Below, piece after piece: positions 17,831 through 25,317 of a stretch of 64,000 nt of DNA. The stretch covers positions 1 to 64,000 of the forward strand of contig NZ_JACYOX010000018.1 of assembly GCF_015352955.1 (NCBI RefSeq), written 5' to 3'. Each line of letters begins with the position of its first letter. The first letter of the stretch is position 1. The position numbers were made by a program, and so were the translations under genes. The stretch comes from Noviherbaspirillum soli (GTDB lineage Bacteria > Pseudomonadota > Gammaproteobacteria > Burkholderiales > Burkholderiaceae_D). The notes beneath the pieces were generated by a model. It was not told the DNA's origin. It saw only the letters and a list, made by a program, of their open reading frames with translations, and did not search any database.

Positions 17831-18903
17831 GGGCGGCACCCGTCCTGGTGCGGGTCCTGCGCGACCCGGAACGGCTGCGCGAGTTGTCTCTGGCGGAATG
17901 GGACCTGCTGCTGCGCCAGGCGCGCGCGGCCCAGCTGCTTGCGCGCATCGCCCTGCTGGCGAAGCGCCATGCGCCCGACGCGATTGCACCGCAGGCAGTG
18001 CCCCATTTCGAGGGCGCCCTGCTGGTCGCGCAGCGCCACCGGGAAGCGGTGGAGTGGGAAATCACGCAGATCGGGCAGGCGCTTGGCAGCGCCGGGCTGC
18101 CGCTGATCCTGCTCAAGGGCGCAGCCTATCTGGCGGCAGGCGCGCCCGCCGCCAGCGGCCGCAGCTTTGCCGACATCGATATCCTGGTGCCCAAGGCGCG
18201 CATCAACCAGGCCGAAGCCGCACTGATGATGCATGGCTGGGCCACCAGCCACCATAGCGCCTACGACGACCGCTACTACCGCGCATGGATGCATGAACTG
18301 CCGCCCATGCAGCATGGCCGGCGCATGACCGTGGTCGACGTGCATCATGCAATCCTGCCGACGACGGCATCCAGCAAGCCGGACTCGGCCAGGCTCATTG
18401 CCGCCGCCCGTCCGCTGCCGGGACGGCCCGGCGTGCTGGTGCTGGCCCCGGTCGACATGGTGATCCACAGCGCCTGCCATCTGTTTCATGAAGAGGAGCT
18501 TGAAAAGGGTTTGCGCGACCTGAGCGATCTCGACCTGCTGCTGCGCGATTTTGCCACCCTGCCCGGCTTCTGGTCCGAACTGCTGGCACGGGCAAGCGAG
18601 CTGGATCTGGAACGCGCCGTGTTCTATGCCCTGCGCTTTTCGGCGCATCTGCTGGGAACGCCGGTACCGCCGGCAACACTGCAGGCCGCGGCGCGCCTTG
18701 CGCCGGGACCAATGACGATGCGCCTGATGGATGCGCTGTATGGCCGGGCCCTGCTGCCGCATCATCCAAGCTGCGGCGACGGCTTTACCGGGCTGGCCCG
18801 CCGCCTGCTGTTCGTACGCGCGCACTGGCTAAGGATGCCGCCTGGGCTGCTCGTGCGTCACCTTGCGCACAAGGCTGCGGTTGCCGCCAGAGGGGAAGAA
18901 TAG
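17827..18903 (+). CDS. Nucleotidyltransferase-fold protein
   Basis: A 358-residue protein of the uncharacterised nucleotidyltransferase group. The catalytic core LPLILLKGAAYLAAG followed by GRSFADIDILVPK contains the Gly-Ser/Arg-Ser turn and the paired aspartates (DIDILV) of the nucleotidyltransferase fold. A conserved VVDVHHAILP block follows and the C-terminal half is helical. Start GTG at 17827 overlaps the HprK-like stop (GTGA), so the genes are translationally coupled. Family members often sit with PqqD and HprK-like genes and with exopolysaccharide loci. Target is unknown; it might adenylylate a protein or a small molecule. Confidence 0.8.
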   Translation: MRAAPVLVRVLRDPERLRELSLAEWDLLLRQARAAQLLARIALLAKRHAPDAIAPQAVPHFEGALLVAQRHREAVEWEITQIGQALGSAGLPLILLKGAAYLAAGAPAASGRSFADIDILVPKARINQAEAALMMHGWATSHHSAYDDRYYRAWMHELPPMQHGRRMTVVDVHHAILPTTASSKPDSARLIAAARPLPGRPGVLVLAPVDMVIHSACHLFHEEELEKGLRDLSDLDLLLRDFATLPGFWSELLARASELDLERAVFYALRFSAHLLGTPVPPATLQAAARLAPGPMTMRLMDALYGRALLPHHPSCGDGFTGLARRLLFVRAHWLRMPPGLLVRHLAHKAAVAARGEE

Positions 18904-19264
18904 AGGAGCGCTGCGGGCGCCCTCCCTCCTCGCGAAAGCCGGCCGCATCGATTCGGCGCACGCCTTGTCGTTTCTCAATGCGCAGCAATCCGCTTCAATA
19001 CACGGTCAAGGTCTTGAATCACTTGGGACGGCCGATAAGAATGGGATAGGTCGGGACTGGGTTTTTACGCGAACTCAACTATACGGCTTTCATCAATATT
19101 TGGTCATTTGAGCAATGCTATACTCCCTATCAACATTTCCCTAATGCATTATTCTTGGAAGAAATCCGTTGACTATCGCCCGAATGGCCCCTAGCCAACG
19201 TACTTTCCTGCCAGGGCTTCCCCGGTAGTGCGTCCGCGACTCCCCAACATTCAATACAGCCACA
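18904..19264. other. Intergenic region before the flippase operon
   Basis: About 360 bases without a plausible gene. The second half turns AT-rich. A TATACT hexamer near 19117-19126 in an AT-rich context could be a -10 element, but no good -35 partner is visible. No terminator-like hairpin with a T-run was found after the nucleotidyltransferase gene, so read-through into the next operon is possible. Confidence 0.4.
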
Positions 19265-20209
19265 ATGTCCATCATTTCCAAAATACAGCAGCGCCTGAGA
19301 AGAGACTATTACCGCTGGCTACATCAGAAAGCGAGTCGCGGCATCCTGGAAACGCCGCCGCTCAAGCCTGGCACATTGCCGTTCACGCTGCTGTCGATGG
19401 TGCAGAAGCGCGACGTGCTGGCCTACCTGGTCGCCCTGAAGTCCTTTGCAGCATTTGCCTGTCCGCAGCGGGTCGTGGTGGTGTGCGACCCGAGCATCGA
19501 TGACGCGGACCGCAAGATGCTGCAGTCCCATGTGCCGCATATCGAGCTGCGCGCCGCAGATGAGTTTACCCACCCTGACATTCCGCGCGGCGGCACCTGG
19601 GAGCGGCTGCTGGCTATCTGCGATTACGCGCGCGACACCTATGTCGTCCAGCTCGATGCCGACACCGTCACCGTCGACCGACCACAGGAAGTCCTGCAAG
19701 CCATTTCGCGCCGCGTCGGATTCGTACTCGGCGAAGCACCAGAACAAACGCTGATCACGCTGCCCATGACCAGCGCAAACGCCCAGGCCGATCCGGACGG
19801 GCAAAAGCATATCCAGGGTTATGCCGAAGCCTGCATGTCGCAAGTTGGCCTGCCGGCCGACGCGCTCTACGTGCGCGGCTGCTCGGGCTTCACCGGCTTT
19901 CCTCCTTCGGTCGGCATGCGCGAAGCCCTGGTGCATTTTTCCAACTGCATGGCACGCAAGATAGGCCGGCAGCGCTGGTCCGCCTGGGGTACCGAGCAGA
20001 TCACCTCGAACTACCTGGTGGCCAATGCAGCCGGCACCCAGGTGCTGCCCCATCCAAAATACGGCACACCCGACGTGATGAACAGCGACACCGCCTTCAT
20101 TCACTTCATCGGCTCGCTGCGCTTTGTCAGCGACCGCTATGAAAAGACCTCGCGCAAGGTGATCGGGCAGATGAAGGAATCAGCCCTGCTACCCAGCCTA
20201 AGTGCCTGA
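19265..20209 (+). CDS. Glycosyltransferase-like protein of the exopolysaccharide locus
   Basis: A 314-residue soluble protein. It resembles nucleotide-sugar-dependent GT-A enzymes: LLSMVQKRDVLAYLVALKSFAAF (acceptor side), VVVCDPSIDDADRKML, and a DxD motif in YVVQLDADTVTV, which would bind the metal and sugar nucleotide. CSGFTGFPPSV and WGTEQITSNYLVAN follow, consistent with a glycosyltransferase active site. I do not recognise a named family with confidence. It is first in an operon with a flippase (34-base gap) and two further glycosyltransferases, which supports a role in sugar transfer for the exopolysaccharide. The start ATG at 19265 is without a strong ribosome binding site. Confidence 0.6.
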   Translation: MSIISKIQQRLRRDYYRWLHQKASRGILETPPLKPGTLPFTLLSMVQKRDVLAYLVALKSFAAFACPQRVVVVCDPSIDDADRKMLQSHVPHIELRAADEFTHPDIPRGGTWERLLAICDYARDTYVVQLDADTVTVDRPQEVLQAISRRVGFVLGEAPEQTLITLPMTSANAQADPDGQKHIQGYAEACMSQVGLPADALYVRGCSGFTGFPPSVGMREALVHFSNCMARKIGRQRWSAWGTEQITSNYLVANAAGTQVLPHPKYGTPDVMNSDTAFIHFIGSLRFVSDRYEKTSRKVIGQMKESALLPSLSA

Positions 20210-20243
20210 TTCCCCTTTTATACGATAAGAACGCCGCTTCGCC

Positions 20244-21686
20244 ATGACCAATATCCGTCGCTCCCTGGTAATCAATTTCTTCTCGTCCACGGGAGCGACG
20301 ATTGTGCAGTTCATCGTCAGCCTGCTGCTGGCGCGCATGCTCAGCCCCGCCGAGATCGGGGTTTTCTCTATGACGGTCGTGTTCGTCAACATCGCCCACA
20401 TTTTCCGCGACTTCGGTGTCGGCACCTATCTGCAACGCGAACCGGAACTGACGGAAGAGCGAATGCGCGCCGCCATCGGCGTGATGTTTACGACCTCCTG
20501 GCTGATTGCCGTTGCGCTGTTCTTCGCCAGCGGCGCGATCAGCGGGTGGTTCGATGAACCGGCCATGCTGCCGGTGATGCAGGTGCTCGCCATCGGTTTT
20601 ATCTTCATTCCGTTCGGCTCGATTACCCATTCGATGCTGACGCGCGAATTCGCGGCCGGCAAGCAGGCGATCGTCAATGTGGTCGGCACGGCGACCTTTG
20701 CCGTGACCTGCCTGGGGCTGGCAGCCCTGGGCTTCGGCACCATGAGCATGGCCTGGGCCAACCTTGCCAATATCATTGCCTGCGCCATCGCTTACGTTCC
20801 GCTGCGCCCGAAGATCCTGCCGTGGCTGCCCAGCTTTCGCAAATGGCGCCATGTGATGCATTTCGGCGTCGGGTCGCTGCTGTCGAACTGCCTGGGCTCG
20901 ATCAACAATGCGCTGCCCGACATCCTGCTCGGCAAGCTCGGCAATGCCACCCTCGTGGGCCTGTTCAGCCGCGCCAGCTCGACCGTGTCGATCTTTGCCT
21001 ACGTGGCTGGCAGCACGGTCAACTACGGTTCGCTTTCCTACATCTCGCAGGCGCACTACCGGAATGAACCGCTGGGCCCGCTGATCAACCGCGCCACCAG
21101 CCTGCTCACCGGCGTTGGCTGGACCGCTCTGGCACTGACCTACGTGTTCAGCAAGGAAATCATCGTTACGCTGTATGGCGAGAAGTGGCTGCCTGCCGTG
21201 CCGGCAATCGACGCGCTGCTGCTTGCTTCCGCCGTCGGCATGATGTTCAACTACACCTCGACGGCGCTGGCCGCCATCGGCCGGCCCTACCTGTCCGCCA
21301 CGCCCATCGTCGCCATGCTGGCCACGCGCATCGTTTTCGGCTACGTGCTGTTCAAGGGCGACATCGAGAGTTTTTCCTGGTCGATCTGCCTGGCCACCCT
21401 GATTGCGGCGCCGGTGATGATCTACCAGCACTACGCCTACCTTGGCCATCGCTTCAGCACCATGCTTGTGGCCTTGTGGCCGAGCACGGCGGTGGCACTG
21501 ATCTGCCTCGCCGCGGCGCTGATGTTCAAGGCCATCCTCCCGGCATCGCTCCCGCCCATGGCGGTCCTGCTGATCCTGGCGCTTCCGCTGGCAAGCGTCT
21601 GGTATGTCGCATTGCGACTTACCGGGCATCCGCTGTCGGCCGAACTGCACCATGTCGCCAATGGCCTGAAAGCGCGGCTGGCCTGA
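20244..21686 (+). CDS. Polysaccharide repeat-unit flippase (Wzx-like, MOP superfamily)
   Basis: A 480-residue protein with about 12-14 transmembrane helices. The N-terminus (SLVINFFSSTGATIVQFIVSL, then ARMLSPAEIGVFSMTVVFVNIAHIFRDFGVGTYLQR) is the classic beginning of the oligosaccharide flippase family that moves undecaprenyl-linked repeat units to the periplasm. Together with the O-ligase/polymerase, the chain-length determinant and the export lipoprotein elsewhere in the window it gives a Wzx/Wzy-type export route. It is located between two sugar-transferase genes in one plus-strand operon. Confidence 0.88.
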   Translation: MTNIRRSLVINFFSSTGATIVQFIVSLLLARMLSPAEIGVFSMTVVFVNIAHIFRDFGVGTYLQREPELTEERMRAAIGVMFTTSWLIAVALFFASGAISGWFDEPAMLPVMQVLAIGFIFIPFGSITHSMLTREFAAGKQAIVNVVGTATFAVTCLGLAALGFGTMSMAWANLANIIACAIAYVPLRPKILPWLPSFRKWRHVMHFGVGSLLSNCLGSINNALPDILLGKLGNATLVGLFSRASSTVSIFAYVAGSTVNYGSLSYISQAHYRNEPLGPLINRATSLLTGVGWTALALTYVFSKEIIVTLYGEKWLPAVPAIDALLLASAVGMMFNYTSTALAAIGRPYLSATPIVAMLATRIVFGYVLFKGDIESFSWSICLATLIAAPVMIYQHYAYLGHRFSTMLVALWPSTAVALICLAAALMFKAILPASLPPMAVLLILALPLASVWYVALRLTGHPLSAELHHVANGLKARLA

Positions 21687-21771
21687 CCGGAAGCGCCACG
21701 CCGCTTCGTCTTTTTGAAATGGGCCGCCTGCAACGGTGAGGCCCGGCTATTTTTGGAGAATCCCTATCGTG

Positions 21772-22806
21772 ATGCCCACCAACCCGCCCGTGCATGACGA
21801 TGCGGCGCCAGGCAGGCAGACTATCCTGATCAGCATCCTGAACTGGAATTCCGCCGCCGTGACCCTGGAATGCGTCCAGTCGCTGCTTGCGCTGCGTCCC
21901 GGCGCCACTTACGAGGCATCGATCGTGGTGATCGACAACGGCTCGGCCGAGCAGGACTATCAGCTGCTTCGGCAAGGGATAGACCCCAGCCGCGTGACCC
22001 TGCTGCGGCAGGACACCAACCTGGGTTTTGCCGGCGGCCATAATGTCGCAATGCGCATGGCGCTGGCCCAGGACGCGGATTTCATCTGGCTGGTCAACAG
22101 CGACGCCGTGATCGCCCCCGACTGCCTGGAAAAACTGGTGGCGCTGATGCAGGCCCATCCCGACTGCGGCGCCACCTCACCCGTGATCGTCGCGCTCGAT
22201 GATGACCAGGAAATCGACTTCTGCGGCGCCCGGCACGACTGGCCGCGGCTGGAAACGGCCCGTCCCGGCAGCATCGAAGAGGCACGCAACTGGGAAGCCG
22301 GGCATGCCGCCACGATGTGGGTGGCCGGCACCGTGGTGCTGTACCGGGTGGCGGCGCTGCGGCAGGTCGGGCTGCTGGACGAGGCGATGTTTGCCTATTA
22401 CGAGGATACCGATATCGGCGCCCGCCTGTCGCAGGCAGGATGGCGCAGCCTGGTCGCGTTCGAGGCGCGTGCCCGCCACCTGCGCTATCCCTATGACCTT
22501 CTGCACCGGCCGCCGTATTACTTTTACCTGATGACGCGCAACGGCATCCTGTTCTGGACCAGGCATACGCCAGTTGCCTACCGCGGCCGCCTGCGGCTGC
22601 GGCTGCTCGACCGCTCGCTGTTCCTGGCCAACATCCTGATGTCGAAGTCGCAGACCGAGAAGGCGCGCGCCTGCATGCTCGGCGCCCTGGATGGCATGCG
22701 CGGCAAGGGCGGTCCGCCGCAGCTGGAACGGCGGGTGCCGCGCCTGGTGGACTTGTTGCGCAAGCTGCTGCTGGTACAGCACTCCCGGCACATGGCGTCG
22801 AAATAG
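21772..22806 (+). CDS. Glycosyltransferase family 2
   Basis: A 344-residue GT-A glycosyltransferase of the rhamnosyltransferase-like group. It begins with TILISILNWNSAAVTLECVQSLL, has the nucleotide-binding VVIDNGSAEQD, then NLGFAGGHNVAMRMAL, and the metal-binding part is IWLVNSDAVI in place of a canonical DxD. MWVAGTVVLYRVAALRQVGLLDEAMFAYYEDTDIGARL is the typical acceptor-side catalytic block with Glu/Asp. GGAG at 21755-21758 supports ATG at 21772 or the overlapping GTG at 21769; an in-frame GTG at 21736 is less likely. Third gene of the flippase operon, 85 bases after the flippase stop. Confidence 0.86.
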   Translation: MPTNPPVHDDAAPGRQTILISILNWNSAAVTLECVQSLLALRPGATYEASIVVIDNGSAEQDYQLLRQGIDPSRVTLLRQDTNLGFAGGHNVAMRMALAQDADFIWLVNSDAVIAPDCLEKLVALMQAHPDCGATSPVIVALDDDQEIDFCGARHDWPRLETARPGSIEEARNWEAGHAATMWVAGTVVLYRVAALRQVGLLDEAMFAYYEDTDIGARLSQAGWRSLVAFEARARHLRYPYDLLHRPPYYFYLMTRNGILFWTRHTPVAYRGRLRLRLLDRSLFLANILMSKSQTEKARACMLGALDGMRGKGGPPQLERRVPRLVDLLRKLLLVQHSRHMASK

Positions 22807-22863
22807 CAGCGAAGCCGACAGCAATGCATTCCGAAATCAAAAGGCACTACGAGAGGTACACCG

Positions 22864-24159
22864 ATGACACGTAAAAAATTATTGATCCTGACGCAGACCC
22901 TGCCGGCGCTGGGCGGCCAGGGCACGGCAATGCGGCTGGGGAACATGCTGGAAGCGCTGGCGCGCCACTTCGACATCACGATGATCTGCGTGTCGGTGGA
23001 CCGCCCCACCCATCCCGAAATCCTGGCGGAGCGCTGGAAGGACCTGTGCAGCCGCGCCGTGTTCTTCAACGTGGCCGACGAGGGCGAGCCGCTGCGGCAT
23101 CGGCAGCGCAACACCCTGACCAGGCTGATGAATCCGCATCCGAAGCTGCTCTCCACCTGGCCGGTGGACTACGTCATGAGCCGGCTCAGCGAGTTCCGCA
23201 GCGAGCACTTCGATGCGGTGCTGGTATCGCGCATCCGCCTGATGCCGCTGTGGCGGGCGATGCAGGCGCAGCTCGGCGTCTCGGCCGAGCGCAAGATCCT
23301 TGACCTCGACGATATCGAGTCGCGTTCGCAGGCATTGCAGGTGAACATGCTGGGCGTGCCGCACCTGGGCAAGATGGGCTATGTGCTGGAGTGGCTGGAG
23401 GCAAGGAAGCTGGCGCGCGAGGAAGCCCGCGCCTTCAACGAGATGGAACGGGTGCTGCTGTGCTCGCCGGAAGACAAGGCCCTGCTTGGAGAGCGCTTTC
23501 CCGAACGGCAGATCGGCGTGATTCCCAACACGATACGGGTGCCGGCGCAGCATCCCGCGCGCCAGCCGCGCGCGCCGCTGCAACTGCTGTTCGTCGGCAC
23601 GTTGAACTATGCGCCCAATGAAAACGCGGTGAAATGGCTGACGCAGGAAATCATGCCGGCCATACGCAAGCAGGTTGGCCAGGACAATGCGATCCTGACC
23701 GTGATCGGCCGCGGCCCGACCGACTGGATGAAACAGCAGGCAGCGGCAGGCGCCTTCGTGCTGCATGGCGACGTGCCCGATGTCGCGCCTTACTACGAGG
23801 CATGCGATGCCGTTCTGGTGCCCATCCGTGCCGGCGGCGGCACGCGCATCAAGATACTGGAAGCCTTCGGGTATGGCCGGGTGGTGATTTCCACCACGCT
23901 GGGCGCAGAAGGCATCGAGGCGGAACATGGCAGCGAACTGCTGATTGCCAACTACCCTGCGGAGTTCGCCGATGCGGCCGCGAGGCTGCTGCAGGAGCCC
24001 GACCTGTCACGGCAGCTGATCGCCAATGGACGGCAAAAGGTGATGGAACGCTATTCGATGACGGCCTGTGAACAGGCGATCGATGCGGTTTTTGTGCCGA
24101 CGGGGGCTGGCCCGGCTCAGGCTGCGGTGTCGGATACGCAGGCGACCACGACAGGCTAA
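22864..24159 (+). CDS. Glycosyltransferase family 4
   Basis: A 431-residue GT-B glycosyltransferase. The N-terminal Rossmann half begins KLLILTQTLPALGGQGTAMRL with the glycine-rich acceptor loop. The C-terminal half has LLFVGTLNYAPNENAVKWL, then TVIGRGPT and VLHGDVPDVAPYYEACDAVLVPIRAGGGTRIKILEAFGYGRVVIS, the nucleotide-sugar-binding block with a conserved Glu. Such enzymes act on the cytoplasmic side to extend the lipid-linked repeat unit. Start ATG at 22864 follows GAGAGGTAC. Last gene of the operon, closed by a strong terminator. Confidence 0.86.
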   Translation: MTRKKLLILTQTLPALGGQGTAMRLGNMLEALARHFDITMICVSVDRPTHPEILAERWKDLCSRAVFFNVADEGEPLRHRQRNTLTRLMNPHPKLLSTWPVDYVMSRLSEFRSEHFDAVLVSRIRLMPLWRAMQAQLGVSAERKILDLDDIESRSQALQVNMLGVPHLGKMGYVLEWLEARKLAREEARAFNEMERVLLCSPEDKALLGERFPERQIGVIPNTIRVPAQHPARQPRAPLQLLFVGTLNYAPNENAVKWLTQEIMPAIRKQVGQDNAILTVIGRGPTDWMKQQAAAGAFVLHGDVPDVAPYYEACDAVLVPIRAGGGTRIKILEAFGYGRVVISTTLGAEGIEAEHGSELLIANYPAEFADAAARLLQEPDLSRQLIANGRQKVMERYSMTACEQAIDAVFVPTGAGPAQAAVSDTQATTTG

Positions 24160-24176
24160 AACAAATCGGAAAAGAC

Positions 24177-24215
24177 AAAGCGCCGGGCTGCATCTGGATG
24201 CAGCCCGGCGCTTTT
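24177..24215. terminator. Bidirectional intrinsic terminator
   Basis: An 18-base-pair stem (AAAGCGCCGGGCTGCATC with GATGCAGCCCGGCGCTTT) and a two-base loop, with an A-rich left flank and T-run on the right. It separates the plus-strand flippase operon from the minus-strand glycosyltransferase gene. Confidence 0.93.
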
Positions 24216-24248
24216 GCATTGCGGGCCTGACTGGTCTATATGGGACGC

Positions 24249-25226
24249 TCAGGCGCCGTCGCGGCCGGACTGGCTCCAGCGCCATACCACGTCCCGCACC
24301 ATCGGCGGACAGGCCGTGATCGCGCGCTTGAGCTGAAACTTCGGATCGGTGGGCAGGCTTGCAAATTCGGCCGCGGTTTCCCTTGCGGAAGAAAAGTCCC
24401 CGCGGGCATAGGCGATATCGAACGCCTCGCGCCGGCGCTGGTGGATCACGGCCTGCACCTGCTGCCGATGCTGCGCAGCGCCGGGATGCGTCTGCAGCGA
24501 ATGCTCGAGGATGCGTATTTCTCCCTGCAGCATGCGCAGGGTATCGCGGGAATCGTTGCTGTCGTGCTTACGCACGCGCACCAGCGGCATGGTCAGATAG
24601 CCAAGCCGGCCACGGCAGACCGCACGCAGCAGGAATTCAAAGTCCTCGCCGCCAACGCCGTTGAAGCGGGCATCATAGCCGCCGACGGTTTCATAGAAGC
24701 GCTTGCTGAATGCGCTGCCTGAAGGAAAGAACGGCTGATAGCGAAGCACGCGCCGGTACAGGTCCGGAATCTCTGTGCAATAGCCATCGCCGCATCGGGC
24801 GCCTTCCAGCAAATCGGCCGGCGCCTGCGCCAGCTTGTCGGCCTGGTCCCCGTCGCTGGTGAAGGGAATGAAATTGCTATACCAGATGTCGACCCCGGGC
24901 TCCGCGGTCATGGCCCGGCGCACGGTCGCGCAGAATGCCGGATGCAGCAGATCGTCGGAATCGCAGAGCACGACGTGGGAGGAACGGCTTGCGGCAACGC
25001 CGCTGTTGCGGGCTTTCTGAACGCCGGCATTGACGGACGCGAGCACCACGATGCGGTCGCCATATTTTTCGAGCCGGCCGAGCGTGTCGTCCGTTGAACC
25101 ATCGTCGACGACGATGATCTCGTCGAACGGCACTTCCTGATCCAGGGCGGATGCGATGGTCTCATCGATCAGATGGCCACGGTTATAGCTGGGTATGACA
25201 AGGGACAGCGTTTGCAGCACAGGCAT
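24249..25226 (-). CDS. Glycosyltransferase family 2
   Basis: A 325-residue GT-A enzyme. It starts TLSLVIPSYNRGHLIDETIASALDQ, then VVDDGSTDDTLGRLE and the DxD-type VVLCDSDDLLHP, and a conserved GVGGEDFEFLLRAVCRG (the ED catalytic base). This is the standard family 2 layout. I placed the start at 25226 because the sequence before it (72 further codons in frame) is unlike any glycosyltransferase and is rich in Arg and Cys. It lies 91 bases downstream of the deacetylase-glycosyltransferase fusion on the same strand, so it may be the last gene of that operon. Sugar specificity is unknown. Confidence 0.86.
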   Translation of the reverse strand: MPVLQTLSLVIPSYNRGHLIDETIASALDQEVPFDEIIVVDDGSTDDTLGRLEKYGDRIVVLASVNAGVQKARNSGVAASRSSHVVLCDSDDLLHPAFCATVRRAMTAEPGVDIWYSNFIPFTSDGDQADKLAQAPADLLEGARCGDGYCTEIPDLYRRVLRYQPFFPSGSAFSKRFYETVGGYDARFNGVGGEDFEFLLRAVCRGRLGYLTMPLVRVRKHDSNDSRDTLRMLQGEIRILEHSLQTHPGAAQHRQQVQAVIHQRRREAFDIAYARGDFSSARETAAEFASLPTDPKFQLKRAITACPPMVRDVVWRWSQSGRDGA

Positions 25227-25317
25227 GGCGGATCTTTCGTATTGTAAACATGAAGCGCCGTCTACCCGGGCGCAAGCGAAGCGCGCCTGCCTTCGCCAAG
25301 CCCTCCCCCGCAACGCG

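Noticed and set aside
20127-21653. Long minus-strand frame opposite the flippase
   Set aside because: Antisense shadow, rich in His, Gln and Arg, without membrane or enzyme motifs.
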